Assembly (NCBI RefSeq): GCF_900104515.1
Contig: NZ_FNJL01000025.1
Coordinates: forward strand, 1-64,000
Length of the DNA: 64,000 nucleotides
Direction: 5' to 3'
DNA from: Paracidovorax cattleyae
GTDB lineage: Bacteria > Pseudomonadota > Gammaproteobacteria > Burkholderiales > Burkholderiaceae_C
Shown: positions 48,631-57,574 of the stretch, piece by piece
Layout: the number at the start of each line of letters is the position of its first letter
How positions within the stretch are numbered: the stretch's first letter is position 1
Notes under the pieces: model-generated
What the model saw: only the letters and a program-made list of their open reading frames with translations
Database searches by the model: none
What the model was told of the DNA's origin: nothing
Program-made: the position numbers and the translations under genes

Positions 48631-49668
48631 ATGAAAATGGTAGCGGTCCATCCAGGCACAATCGACGTCCCAGCCACTCCTGAGCCAGAACGCGCCGCGC
48701 TTTCCGCGTGCGGCGAACCACGCTCCCCGCCTCCAATGCAAGCCCTGCTGCATGCCATCGCCCACATGGCTCCCGGCCCGGATGCCCGGCGCATCTTCCA
48801 CGGCCGGGGCGGCCTGCACCCGGGCTGCGAGCACTGGTCGCTGGATGCGTATCCACCCGCCTTCGTGCTCACCAGCTTCCTGCCGATGCAGGAGGATGCC
48901 CTGGACGCCATCGGCGCGGCGCTGCAGGCCCGCTGGGCGGAGATCGCTCCCGGCCAGCTGCTGTGCTGGGTGTTCCAGTGCCGCCATCCCGGGGAGACCG
49001 GGACGCGGCTGATGGCCGGCGAGGTGCCGGATCCGCATGCGGTCACGGAGCAGGGCGCGCGCTACCGGGTGCATGTGCTGCGGGGACAGAACCATGGCCT
49101 CTTCCTCGACATGGCCGAGGGCCGCCGCTGGGTGCGCGAACACGTGGCGGCGCGCCGGGCCGCTGGCGGGCGCGGGCCGCGGGTGCTGAACCTTTTCGCC
49201 TACACCTGCGCTTTCTCCGTCGCGGCTTTGCAGGGCGGGGCGGCGCAGGTGGTCAATGTGGACATGGGGCAGGGCGCGATCTCCATCGGGCAGCAGAACC
49301 ACCGGCTCAACGGGCTGGAGCAGGGCGCGAGCTTCCTGGCGCACGACGTGTTCACCAGCTGGGGCAAGATCGGCCGCGGCGGGCCCTATGACCTGGTCAT
49401 CGCCGATCCGCCGAGCTACCAGAAGGGCAGCTTCGTCGCGACGAAGGACTACGCGCGGCTCATGCGGCGGCTGCCCGGGCTGCTCGCGCCCGGAGGGCAT
49501 GCACTGCTGTGCCTGAACGCGCCCGAGCTGGGCACGGAGTTCCTGCTCGGGCAGATGCGCGAGCAGGCGCCGGAGCTGCGCTGGGTGGAGCGGGTCGCGA
49601 ATCCGGCGGTGTTCGCGGACGTGGATGCCGAGCGGTCCCTCAAGGTGATGGTGTTCGCGCTGGATTGA
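48631..49668 (+). CDS. RlmI-like class I SAM-dependent methyltransferase
   Basis: A 345-residue methyltransferase with the RlmI/YccW-type catalytic domain: VLNLFAYTCAFSVAALQGGAAQVVNVDMG (SAM motif I), HDVFTSW (motif III region) and VIADPPSYQKGSFVATKDY (motif IV, DPPSY). RlmI relatives methylate cytosine in 23S rRNA. The PUA domain of true RlmI is not visible at the N-terminus, where there is instead HPGCEHWSLDAYPPAFVLT, so the target may differ. I chose ATG 48631; an ATG at 48736 is also possible. Confidence 0.8.
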   Translation: MKMVAVHPGTIDVPATPEPERAALSACGEPRSPPPMQALLHAIAHMAPGPDARRIFHGRGGLHPGCEHWSLDAYPPAFVLTSFLPMQEDALDAIGAALQARWAEIAPGQLLCWVFQCRHPGETGTRLMAGEVPDPHAVTEQGARYRVHVLRGQNHGLFLDMAEGRRWVREHVAARRAAGGRGPRVLNLFAYTCAFSVAALQGGAAQVVNVDMGQGAISIGQQNHRLNGLEQGASFLAHDVFTSWGKIGRGGPYDLVIADPPSYQKGSFVATKDYARLMRRLPGLLAPGGHALLCLNAPELGTEFLLGQMREQAPELRWVERVANPAVFADVDAERSLKVMVFALD

Positions 49669-49909
49669 TCCTGCGCCGTGCGGATGCCGGAGACGCGCAT
49701 GTTGCCTCCGGGAACCAGCCCGGCAGGAAGGACTCCCATTCGCAGGATGGTGGGTGCCGCTTTCGCGGACCCGGTACCATCGCGCCCGCGGAATGTGCAT
49801 CGGCAGCGTTGCCGTGCACGCGCTTCCGCCGGGCCCGTCTGCCGCGATGCCGCGCCAGGCCGGCCCAACGCCCGCCCGCTGCGCCAATGGGTATTTACCT
49901 CCTGACCGT

Positions 49910-52543
49910 GTGATTGCTTCCCTGCTCGCTTCCCTGCGCTCCTGGCTGTCCAGCGGGCCGTTGTCCTCGCTGGCCCGCCACGCTGGCGCCGCTCTGCGCT
50001 GGTTCCTTGCCCGGCGGCCGGCCCGGATGCTGCTGTGGGCGCTGGCCGCCGTGCCGGTGGCGCTGGTGGTCTACACGCTGCTGCTCTGGCCCTTCACGCC
50101 CGCGATCAGCGATATCCGCAAGGCCAAGACCGAGCAGCCGGCCCAGCTCGTGTCGGCCGACGGCCGCCTGCTGGCCGAGTACCGCTGGGTGAACCGGGAA
50201 TGGGTGGCGCTGGAGGACATCGCACCATCGGTGGTGGACGCGCTGATCGCCACCGAGGACCACCGCTTCTACGACCACTTCGGTCTGGACTGGCGGCGCA
50301 CGGGGTCGGCCCTGATCCGCACACTGGGGGGCGACAAGCAGGGCGGATCGACCATCACGCAGCAGCTCGCGCGCAATCTCTACCCCGAGGACGTGGGTCG
50401 CGCCCCCACTCTGACGCGCAAGCTCAAGGAAGCGATCACGGCGCTCAAGATCGAGGCCCTGTATTCCAAGGACGAGATCCTGGAGACTTATCTCAACACG
50501 GTGCCCTTCCTCTACAACGCCTATGGCATCGAGATGGCGGCGCGCACCTATTTCGACAAGTCGGCCGACAAGCTCACGGTGCTGGAAAGCGCGACGCTCA
50601 TCGGCATGCTCAAGGGCACGAGCTACTACAACCCGGTGCTCAATCCGGAGCGGGCCCAGGCGCGGCGCAACGTGGTGCTGGCGCAGATGGAAAAGCGCGG
50701 CAAGCTGTCGTCCAGGGATTTCGAGACCCTGTCGAAACGGCCCCTGCGCATCCGGTTCGAGCGCCAGCTGGAGGCCGCGGGCCCCGCGCCGCACCTGGCC
50801 CAGCAGCTGCGCAAGCAGCTCATCGACTGGGCCGACCGCAACGGATACAGCCTGTACGCCGACGGCCTGGTGATCCGCACGACCATCGATTTCCGCTTGC
50901 AGACCCTGGCCAACCAGGCGGTGGCCCGGCAGGGCCGGCAACTGCAGTCGGTGGCCGACGGGGCGTGGGGGCCGCGGGCCTGGAATGCCAAGGGTTCCCT
51001 GGTGCAGGCCTTCGTGCGGGAGTCGCCCCAGTACGCCGCTGCCGTGGCGAAGGGCTCGTCCGAGGACGACGCACTCAAGTCCCTGCTGGCGGATGCGGAC
51101 TTCATGCGCAAGCTGCGCCAGGAAAAAACCCGTGTGCAGGCGGGCTTCCTGGCGATGGATCCGCGCACCGGCCAGATCCGCGCGTGGGTGGGCAGCCGCG
51201 ATTTCGCGCAGGATCCGTTCGACCATGTGCAGGCGGCGCGCCGGCAGCCGGGCTCCACCTTCAAGCCCTTCGTCTATGGCGCCGCCTTCGCCAGGGGGGC
51301 CCTGCCCACCGATACGCTCATCGACCAGGCCGTGGAGATCCCGCTGGGCGGCGGCCGCATGTGGCGCCCCACCGACGAGGGCGCCGCACCGAGCGGCGAG
51401 CCGATGACGCTGAGCGACGGGCTGGCCTATTCCAAGAACACGATCACCGCGCAGCTGATGCAGCAGGTAGGTCCGGAGCGCGTGGCGGCGCTGGCGCGCG
51501 CCATGGGCGTGCGGGAGTCCCCGCTGGATGCCGTGCCGTCCCTGGCGCTGGGCACGAGCCCTGTCACGCTCAAGGAGATGGTGGCGGCATACGGGACCAT
51601 CGCCGAAGCGGGGCGCTACACCGCGCCCACGGTCATCACGCGCATCGAGGACAAGGACGGCAAGGTGCTGGAAGACTTCAGCCCGGCGGCCCCGGAGCGC
51701 GTAGTGGGTCAGGGCCCCGCGCAGGTGCTGCGCAATGCGCTGCGCGCCGTGGTGGACAAGGGCACGGGCGCTGCCATCCGGTCGCGCTACGGCATCACCG
51801 CGGATGTGGCCGGCAAGACCGGCACCACGCAGGACGCCGCGGATGGATGGTTCCTGCTCATGCATCCGCAACTGGTGGCGGGAGCCTGGGCCGGCTTCAA
51901 CGACGGCCGCGTGACGCTGCGCAGCGACTACTGGGGGCAGGGCGCGCACAGCGCGCTGCCGATGGTGGGCGACGTCTTCCAGCAAGCCTTGCGCTCGCGC
52001 GTGATCGACGCCGGGGAGAAATTCATCGACCAGGAAGAAAGCAGTTGGGTCGGCCAGGCGGTGGATGGCGTGCGGCAGTGGGCGCTCTCCGTCTATGACC
52101 TGTTCGGGCGGCGCACCGATGGGCAGGCCGGGGGCGCGGGTACCGAGCCGCCGGCGAGGGCGCCTGCGCCGTCGTCCAGCGCGCCTGCCAGCGCACCCGC
52201 GGATACACGGCCCGAGATCACCGAGGCGCCGTTGACGCCGCTGCAGGATGCGACGCCCAGCGCGCCGTATGTTCCCCCCGCCGAGGTGGACCTGCCGCCG
52301 GAAAGCGGGAATGCCGGGGCGCCCGCAGCCACCTTCGGTGGCCCCCGCCCGCTTCCCCCCGTGACGACCGACCCGCCGGACGCCACCGTACCGGGCACGG
52401 CGCCCGGCGCGGCACCTTCCGGTGCGGCGAGCGGAGCTGCGGGAAGTGGCGGCGCCACGGGCGTGGAAGTGGTCCCCGTCCAGCGCGGTACCGTCGTGCC
52501 GGGAGGCGGCCAGCAGCCGTTCTTCGTCGAATCGCGGCCCTGA
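49910..52543 (+). CDS. Class A penicillin-binding protein (transglycosylase/transpeptidase)
   Basis: A bifunctional peptidoglycan synthase of about 877 residues. TM segment about 41-61; transglycosylase domain with catalytic E116 in IATEDHRFYDHFG and QGGSTITQQLARNLY; transpeptidase with the serine nucleophile S449 in PGSTFKPF, SKN and KTGTT. A Pro/Ala/Gly-rich tail of about 150 residues ends the protein. The start is uncertain: GTG 49910 (VIASLLASLRS) gives a sensible cytoplasmic N-terminus, but in-frame ATGs at 49796 and 49847 exist. PBP1A-like is the nearest description. Confidence 0.87.
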   Translation: MIASLLASLRSWLSSGPLSSLARHAGAALRWFLARRPARMLLWALAAVPVALVVYTLLLWPFTPAISDIRKAKTEQPAQLVSADGRLLAEYRWVNREWVALEDIAPSVVDALIATEDHRFYDHFGLDWRRTGSALIRTLGGDKQGGSTITQQLARNLYPEDVGRAPTLTRKLKEAITALKIEALYSKDEILETYLNTVPFLYNAYGIEMAARTYFDKSADKLTVLESATLIGMLKGTSYYNPVLNPERAQARRNVVLAQMEKRGKLSSRDFETLSKRPLRIRFERQLEAAGPAPHLAQQLRKQLIDWADRNGYSLYADGLVIRTTIDFRLQTLANQAVARQGRQLQSVADGAWGPRAWNAKGSLVQAFVRESPQYAAAVAKGSSEDDALKSLLADADFMRKLRQEKTRVQAGFLAMDPRTGQIRAWVGSRDFAQDPFDHVQAARRQPGSTFKPFVYGAAFARGALPTDTLIDQAVEIPLGGGRMWRPTDEGAAPSGEPMTLSDGLAYSKNTITAQLMQQVGPERVAALARAMGVRESPLDAVPSLALGTSPVTLKEMVAAYGTIAEAGRYTAPTVITRIEDKDGKVLEDFSPAAPERVVGQGPAQVLRNALRAVVDKGTGAAIRSRYGITADVAGKTGTTQDAADGWFLLMHPQLVAGAWAGFNDGRVTLRSDYWGQGAHSALPMVGDVFQQALRSRVIDAGEKFIDQEESSWVGQAVDGVRQWALSVYDLFGRRTDGQAGGAGTEPPARAPAPSSSAPASAPADTRPEITEAPLTPLQDATPSAPYVPPAEVDLPPESGNAGAPAATFGGPRPLPPVTTDPPDATVPGTAPGAAPSGAASGAAGSGGATGVEVVPVQRGTVVPGGGQQPFFVESRP

Positions 52544-52701
52544 GGGCTGAAAGGCCCAACGGTTCCGCTGGGTGGATGGGGGCCACCGGGACGGCACGGG
52601 CATGCTTCCTGCGTGCCCGGCGCGGTATGCTGGCGCGGCCATGTCCGCGCAGTGTCCCTGCGGATCTTTCTTCTTCCAACGAACCACCGAAGGCCTTTTG
52701 C

Positions 52702-53487
52702 ATGAAGCGCATGTCCGCCTCCACCCTCATCGCCACCGCGGCCCTGACTGCGGCCGCATGCATCCAGGCGGCCCACGCAGGCCCACGCCTCGACCGGATC
52801 ATGGACACCAAGGTCCTGCGCGTCGGCACGCCCGGCGATTACCGGCCTTTCGCCATCAAGGCCGATGGCGGCGGCTATGCCGGCCATGACATCGACGTGG
52901 TGGAGACCATGGCGAAGGAGCTGGGCGTGAAGATCGACTACGTGCCCACCACCTGGCCCAATCTGATGAAGGATATCCAGGCCGACAAATTCGACGTGGC
53001 CGTGGGCGGGATCACGCGCAACGTCACGCGCATCCGCCAGATCGAAATGCTGCCGGGCTACGCGCCGTTCGGCAAGGTGGCGCTGGTGCGTGCTGCCGAC
53101 AAGGACAGGTTCCGAACCCTGGCCGATCTGAACCGGCCGGGTGTTCGCGTCATCAAGAACCCGGGCGGCACCAACGAGACCTTCGTGCTGGAGAGTCTCA
53201 AGGCGGCCGAGGTCAGCACGCACGACAGGAACGCCGAGATCCCCGCGCTCATCGCCGAGGGCAAGGGCGACGTGATGATCACCGAAACGTACGAGGCCCT
53301 GTACTACGCCAAGGCCGATCCGCGCCTGTATGCGGCTTTCGTCGCCGCGCCGCTGACGCCGCAGAACACCCTGGGATTCATGCTGCCCAAGGACGACGCG
53401 GATTACTCGCGCGTGATGGAGTTCGTCTGGGGCCTGATGGATGCCCGCGGCCAGCTCAGGCAGGCGGCCGACAAGTGGCTCAAGTGA
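52702..53487 (+). CDS. PheC-like periplasmic cyclohexadienyl dehydratase / family 3 solute-binding protein
   Basis: A 261-residue exported protein. Signal peptide about 1-26, then RLDRIMDTKVLRVGTPGDYRPFAIKADGGGYAGHDIDVVETMA, TTWPNLMKDIQADKFDVAVGGITRN, NPGGTNETFVLESLK and GDVMITETYEALYY. These closely follow Pseudomonas PheC, which dehydrates prephenate/arogenate to phenylpyruvate/phenylalanine in the periplasm, including the Glu in TETYEA that I believe corresponds to the catalytic residue. The fold is shared with amino-acid-binding proteins, so a pure transport role cannot be excluded. No ABC transporter partners are adjacent. Confidence 0.8.
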   Translation: MKRMSASTLIATAALTAAACIQAAHAGPRLDRIMDTKVLRVGTPGDYRPFAIKADGGGYAGHDIDVVETMAKELGVKIDYVPTTWPNLMKDIQADKFDVAVGGITRNVTRIRQIEMLPGYAPFGKVALVRAADKDRFRTLADLNRPGVRVIKNPGGTNETFVLESLKAAEVSTHDRNAEIPALIAEGKGDVMITETYEALYYAKADPRLYAAFVAAPLTPQNTLGFMLPKDDADYSRVMEFVWGLMDARGQLRQAADKWLK

Positions 53488-53916
53488 GCTTCGGGCCGCT
53501 GTGCCCGACAGGCGCCGCCTGACGGCCGAAGTAGGCTGCCGGCGTGCGGCCCCGTTCGCGCTTGAAGAGTGCAATGAAGGCGCTCACGCTGTCGTAGCCC
53601 AACTCCAGCGCCACTCGCGTCACAGGCTGGCCGTCGGCCAGCCACTCTAGCGATCGCAGCAGCCGCACGCGCTGGGTCCAGGCCGTGAAGCGCAGGCTGG
53701 TTTCGGCCACGAAGCGCCTGCTGAGGCTGCGGCTCGACAGTCCGGCCCAGTCGGCCCATGCCTGCAGGCTCCAGCGCCGCGCCGGGTCCGCCAGCAGCGC
53801 GCCCGCGATGCGCAGCAGGCGCGCATCGTTCGCCATTGGCAGGCCTGGCGGCCTCGGCACCATGTGGTGCAACTCATCGAGGATGACGGCCGCCAGCCGA
53901 TCCTGTGCCGGATCTG
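53480..53916 (-). pseudogene. AraC-family regulator, C-terminal DNA-binding part only
   Basis: The minus frame reads DPAQDRLAAVILDELHHMV, then a complete AraC/XylS helix-turn-helix pair (WADWAGLSSRSLSRRFVAET and RVALELGYDSVSAFIALFKR) ending TPAAYFG. Family members have about 120 further N-terminal residues with a cupin-like effector domain. Here recognisable sequence stops near 53914-53938 and is replaced by DNA that belongs to an oppositely oriented gene. ATG codons within the remnant could still make a small DNA-binding protein, but no ribosome site stands out. The stop overlaps the end of the PheC-like gene by eight bases. Confidence 0.8.
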
Positions 53917-53930
53917 CTGGGCAGACTCGC

Positions 53931-54161
53931 GGAGCACGGCAAAAACCCAAGCTGGGCGTGGTCGTCGCGATCGACGAGACGTTGTTCCACTGCGGCAAGG
54001 CCATCCACCGGGCGCAGTTGTGGGCGTCGGAGTTCCATCTGGACTGGCGCAACCTGCCCACGTCCGGACGGATGAAGGCCGCGGTGCTGGGATGGAGCGA
54101 GGCCCAGGCATCGGAGGCGGACACGCATCACGCGCACGCCGTGCGCCATGGCCTGTACTGA
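53931..54161 (+). pseudogene. Pyridoxamine-5'-phosphate-oxidase-like protein, C-terminal remnant
   Basis: The plus frame from about 53931 reads ARQKPKLGVVVAIDETLFHC, GKAIHRAQLW, LPTSGRMKA and a terminal RHGLY. This matches the last ~75 residues of the flavin-binding PNPOx-family proteins in Burkholderiales (pattern VDEVYLHCGKALMRSRLW ... LPTMGQML ... LY). The other ~125 residues are missing; upstream, the frame runs antisense through the AraC remnant. With the truncated AraC gene it forms a head-to-head scar of a deletion. Confidence 0.75.
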
Positions 54162-54179
54162 CCTTTCGGGCGCAGCCGC

Positions 54180-55508
54180 TCAGCCCGCCGCCCACTGCGC
54201 CGTGCGCAGGGCCAGTGCCGGGGCATCGGGCCGCGCGGCCGGGTTGTCGTGCAGGCAGTCCCGGGCCAGGGAGGGTGCTTCGCCGTCGGGCAATGCTCCA
54301 TCGGCATGGGTGCACAGCTCGGCCAGCAGCACGCCAAAGGCACGCACGTCCATGCGGCGCAGCGCGTCGCCCAACGCCCCGGGTGGTGCGAACGCGGCGG
54401 CGCCGAAGTCGCCCAGCAGACCGGTCGCCCGGCCGGTGGGAGCATCCGGGCGCCACAGCAGGTTGTGCGCATACAGGTCGCCATGCACCAGCCCGCGGCC
54501 ATGCAGGTGCGCGAGCGCCGAGGCCACATCCGCCGCGATGCGCAGTGCCACGCAGGCCTGCAGCCGCAGGCCGGGTGGATAGATGTCGCGTGTGCAGCTC
54601 TCGAAGCTGGGCGGGCCGGCGAGCGTGCGGTAGTCCGCGGAGATGCGCTCCATCACCAGGCTCTGTGCGCCGTTCGGGTCCCCATCGAGCCGCCCCAGCA
54701 CCGGGATCAGCCGCGGATGCCGCCCGGCGGCCAGGCTAGCCGCCATCTCGGTCAGTGGCCAGCCATCGCTCGTAACCTCGCCCTTGAAAAGCTTGACGGC
54801 CACCTCCCGCATGCCGGTGGCGCTCTTCAGCCTGCCCGCCATGATGCGGCCGGAGGCGCCTTCTCCCAGCAGCTCACCCAGCTGCAGGCGGCTCCAGTCC
54901 ACATGGCCGGCAGCCTGGCTGCCGCGCGCGAGTTCCTCGGCGGCTTCGTTGAACACATTGCCGCCGATGGCCAGCCAGGCGAGCCGGGGCAGGCCGGCCA
55001 GCCAGTCCGGCAGAGTTTCGATGCGGTTGGCGGCGATGCGCAGCAACTCCAGCGACCCACACTGCCGCAGCGTATCGGGCAGGGTGCGCAGCAGGTTGCC
55101 GGCCAGCATCAGCTTCTGCAGCCGGGGCCGCTGCCCCAGGGCGTCGGGCAGCTCCGTAATGGCGTTGTCCGTCAGGATCAGCCAGCGCAGCCGTTCAGGC
55201 AGCGCCCGCGCCGGCACATGGGCGATGCGGTTGGCTTTGAAGCCCACCATCTCCAACTGCGGGCAGGTGCCCAGGGCGGCGGGCAGTTCGGTGAAGCGGT
55301 TGGACGAAGCGAAGAACACCTTCAGCCGGTGCAGCCGATGCAGGTCATCGGGCAGCGCCGAAAGGCGGTTGCCGGAGAGGTCCAGCACCTCCAGCGTATC
55401 GGCCAGGTCGAAGACCTCGCGCGGAAAGTGATCCAGGTCGGCGGCGATGCGCAGCGCGCGCGCACCCGCGAGGTCGCCAGCGCGCAGGCGCTGCAGGTCA
55501 TCGGTCAT
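54180..55508 (-). CDS. Leucine-rich-repeat protein kinase
   Basis: A 442-residue fusion. Residues ~17-190 hold seven or so leucine-rich repeats (LEVLDLSGNRLSALPDDL, LRWLILTDNAITELPDAL, LQKLMLAGNLLRTLPDTL), of the type seen in plant-like intracellular LRRs. Residues ~208-435 are a eukaryotic-like protein kinase: glycine loop GEGASG (about 215-220), K239 in VAVKLF, catalytic HGDLYAHNLLW (D344, N349) and GDFGAA (D367). All main catalytic residues are intact, so it is probably an active Ser/Thr kinase. Last gene of a probable minus-strand operon with a NUDIX and an FAH-family gene. Substrate unknown. Confidence 0.88.
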   Translation of the reverse strand: MTDDLQRLRAGDLAGARALRIAADLDHFPREVFDLADTLEVLDLSGNRLSALPDDLHRLHRLKVFFASSNRFTELPAALGTCPQLEMVGFKANRIAHVPARALPERLRWLILTDNAITELPDALGQRPRLQKLMLAGNLLRTLPDTLRQCGSLELLRIAANRIETLPDWLAGLPRLAWLAIGGNVFNEAAEELARGSQAAGHVDWSRLQLGELLGEGASGRIMAGRLKSATGMREVAVKLFKGEVTSDGWPLTEMAASLAAGRHPRLIPVLGRLDGDPNGAQSLVMERISADYRTLAGPPSFESCTRDIYPPGLRLQACVALRIAADVASALAHLHGRGLVHGDLYAHNLLWRPDAPTGRATGLLGDFGAAAFAPPGALGDALRRMDVRAFGVLLAELCTHADGALPDGEAPSLARDCLHDNPAARPDAPALALRTAQWAAG

Positions 55509-55545
55509 GGTGTCCGGGAAACCGGGCTGCGGGGCGCCGGGTCAG

Positions 55546-56094
55546 TCAATCGATATCGACACAGTGCATGCCGAAAGCACCGGAGCGGCGGTCGGCGAAG
55601 TATTTCTCGAGCGTGACCTTGACCGTGCGGAAAGCGATCTCGTCCCACGGGATCTCGTCTTCCGCGAAGAGCCGGGCCTCGATGGTCTCGTACCCGGGGG
55701 CGAACTGGTCGCTGTCCAGGCGGGCGAGGTAGAACAGGTGCACCTGCCCCACGCGCGGCACGTTGAGTACCGAGAAGAGCGGGCCCATGGTGATCTGCGC
55801 GCCGGCTTCCTCGTCGGTTTCGCGGGCCGCGCCTTCGGCGGTGGTCTCGTTCAGCTCCATGAAGCCGGCCGGCAGCGTCCACTTGCCCCAGCGGGGCTCG
55901 ATGTTGCGCTTGCACAGCAGCACCCTGTCCCCCAGAGCGGGCACTGTGCCGACCACGTTCAGCGGGTTTTCATAGTGGATGGTGTGGCAGGCCGGGCAGA
56001 CGGCACGCAGCTTGGTGTCGCCGTCATCGGGCACGCGGTACTCCACGGCGGCCCCGCATTCGCGGCAGTGCTTGATCGGACTGCGGGTGGTCAT
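55546..56094 (-). CDS. Zinc-ribbon NUDIX hydrolase
   Basis: A 182-residue hydrolase. A four-cysteine zinc ribbon (CRECG and CPACH, C10, C13, C33, C36) precedes a NUDIX box GFMELNETTAEGAARETDEEAG at about 78-99, with the pattern G-x5-E-x7-R-E-x2-E-E-x-G complete. This architecture is that of the NudC/YfhB-like ADP-ribose or NADH pyrophosphatase relatives; substrate not determined. The start at 56094 is two bases from the FAH-family stop, and the LRR-kinase starts 37 bases beyond its stop, so the three are probably one operon. Confidence 0.92.
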   Translation of the reverse strand: MTTRSPIKHCRECGAAVEYRVPDDGDTKLRAVCPACHTIHYENPLNVVGTVPALGDRVLLCKRNIEPRWGKWTLPAGFMELNETTAEGAARETDEEAGAQITMGPLFSVLNVPRVGQVHLFYLARLDSDQFAPGYETIEARLFAEDEIPWDEIAFRTVKVTLEKYFADRRSGAFGMHCVDID

Positions 56095-56096
56095 GT

Positions 56097-56804
56097 TCAG
56101 ACGATTTCCACGCGCAGGGTGCCCAGTCCTTCCACGCCGCCTTCCAGCACGTCGCCGCGCACCACCGCGCCCACGCCTTCGGGCGTGCCGGTGAAGATGA
56201 GGTCGCCGGGTTGCAGCTTCCAGGCGGCGGACAGGTGCTCGATGGTTTCGGCGATGTTCCAGATCAGCTGCGAGACCGTGCTGCGCTGCCGGTCGGCGCC
56301 ATTCACCTGCAGCCAGATGGGGGCCTTGGCCACGTCGCCCGCCTGCGCCGCCGGCGTGATGGGGCCGATGGGCGCGCTGTACTCGAAACCCTTGCCGATG
56401 CTCCAGGGGCGCCCCTGCTTCTTCATCTCGTTCTGCAGGTCCCGGCGGGTCATGTCCAGGCCGACGGCGTAGCCGAAGATGTGCTGCAGGGCGTCCGCCG
56501 CGCGGATGCCGCGTCCGCCCCGGCCGATGGCCACGACCAGCTCGATCTCGTGGTGCAGGTTGGAAGTCAGGGTGGGGTAGGGCATGCGGCCCATCTCGCC
56601 TGCCTCCACCGGGACGATGGCGTCCGCTGGCTTGAGGAAGAAGAAGGGCGGCTCCCGGCCGGTGAAGCCCATTTCCTTGGCGTGCTCCTCGTAGTTGCGT
56701 CCGACGCAATAGATGCGGTGCACCGGAAAGCGGTCTGCGGTGCCCGCCACGGGCACGCTGGGGATGGGCGCGGGAGGAATCACGTAGTTCATGGTGGGTG
56801 TCAT
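56097..56804 (-). CDS. Fumarylacetoacetate hydrolase-family enzyme, probably fumarylpyruvate hydrolase
   Basis: A 235-residue FAH-fold hydrolase. [43 protein letters not shown] (metal-binding Glu residues) and [15 protein letters not shown] are the family blocks. The subtype with this N-terminus includes fumarylpyruvate hydrolase (NagK), the last step of the glutathione-dependent gentisate pathway. The divergent neighbour encodes a maleylpyruvate/maleylacetoacetate isomerase, the preceding step, which supports that reading. Gentisate dioxygenase itself is not in the window. Confidence 0.85.
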   Translation of the reverse strand: MTPTMNYVIPPAPIPSVPVAGTADRFPVHRIYCVGRNYEEHAKEMGFTGREPPFFFLKPADAIVPVEAGEMGRMPYPTLTSNLHHEIELVVAIGRGGRGIRAADALQHIFGYAVGLDMTRRDLQNEMKKQGRPWSIGKGFEYSAPIGPITPAAQAGDVAKAPIWLQVNGADRQRSTVSQLIWNIAETIEHLSAAWKLQPGDLIFTGTPEGVGAVVRGDVLEGGVEGLGTLRVEIV

Positions 56805-56905
56805 GCCTTGTCTCGGTGGGTGGGGCGGCGGCCCGTGAGCGCCGTGCGGGCGGCGCTGGGCCTTGGCCAGAGTGTGCCATGCACGGACGTTATGCTTGGC
56901 GGACC

Positions 56906-57574
56906 ATGAAGCTGTTCAACTACTTCCGCTCTTCCGCGTCCTACCGGGTGCGCATCGCCCTGGCGCTGAAGGGGCTGCCCTATGAGTATGTGCCGGTGCA
57001 CCTGGTGCGCGCGGAGCACCGGGGGCCCGGCTATTCGGACCGGGTCGGGGACCCTCTGGTCCCGGCGCTGGAACTGGACGACGGGAGCACGCTCGTGCAG
57101 TCGATGGCGATCATCGAGTACCTGGACGAAATGCATCCGCAGCCGCCGCTGCTGCCCGGCGACGCGCTCGGCCGGGCCCACGTGCGGGCCCTGGCACAGA
57201 TGGTGGCCTGCGAGATCCACCCGGTCAACAACCTGCGGGTGCTCAAGTACCTCACCCAGACGCTGGGCCGGGAGGAAGCGGAGAAGACCGCCTGGTACCG
57301 CCACTGGGCGCGCGGCGGCCTGGAAGCGTTCGAGCGGCAGCTCGGCCTGCTGGCCCGTGCCCGGGAAGCGGCGGGCCTGCCGCCATCGCGGCTGTGCTGG
57401 AGCGATGCCCCGACGCTCGCCGACTGCTGCCTGGTGCCGCAGATCTTCAACGCGCAGCGCTTCGAGGTCGATCTGTCCGGACTGCCGCGCACCATGGCGG
57501 CCTGGGAGGCCGCTTCCGCGCTGCCGGCATTCGAGGCGGCCCATCCTTCCGCATGCCCCGATGCCGGGGGCTAG
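56906..57574 (+). CDS. maiA: Maleylacetoacetate/maleylpyruvate isomerase (zeta-class GST)
   Basis: A 222-residue glutathione S-transferase of the zeta class. The catalytic [16 protein letters not shown] motif at residues 9-24, the thioredoxin-fold [11 protein letters not shown], and the helical C-terminal domain ([15 protein letters not shown]) identify it. It isomerises maleylacetoacetate or maleylpyruvate with glutathione. It is divergent from a fumarylpyruvate hydrolase-like gene, so maleylpyruvate (NagL) is as likely as maleylacetoacetate. ATG 56906 fits the family start. It overlaps the pgeF start by 14 bases. Confidence 0.9.
   Translation: MKLFNYFRSSASYRVRIALALKGLPYEYVPVHLVRAEHRGPGYSDRVGDPLVPALELDDGSTLVQSMAIIEYLDEMHPQPPLLPGDALGRAHVRALAQMVACEIHPVNNLRVLKYLTQTLGREEAEKTAWYRHWARGGLEAFERQLGLLARAREAAGLPPSRLCWSDAPTLADCCLVPQIFNAQRFEVDLSGLPRTMAAWEAASALPAFEAAHPSACPDAGG

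Noticed and set aside
45238-49887. A 1549-codon open frame on the minus strand
   Set aside because: It spans several real genes on both strands and lacks any coherent domain; an artefact of high GC.
53685-54161. A single plus-strand gene through the AraC remnant
   Set aside because: Only the portion after about 53931 has family similarity; the rest is antisense to the AraC DNA-binding domain.
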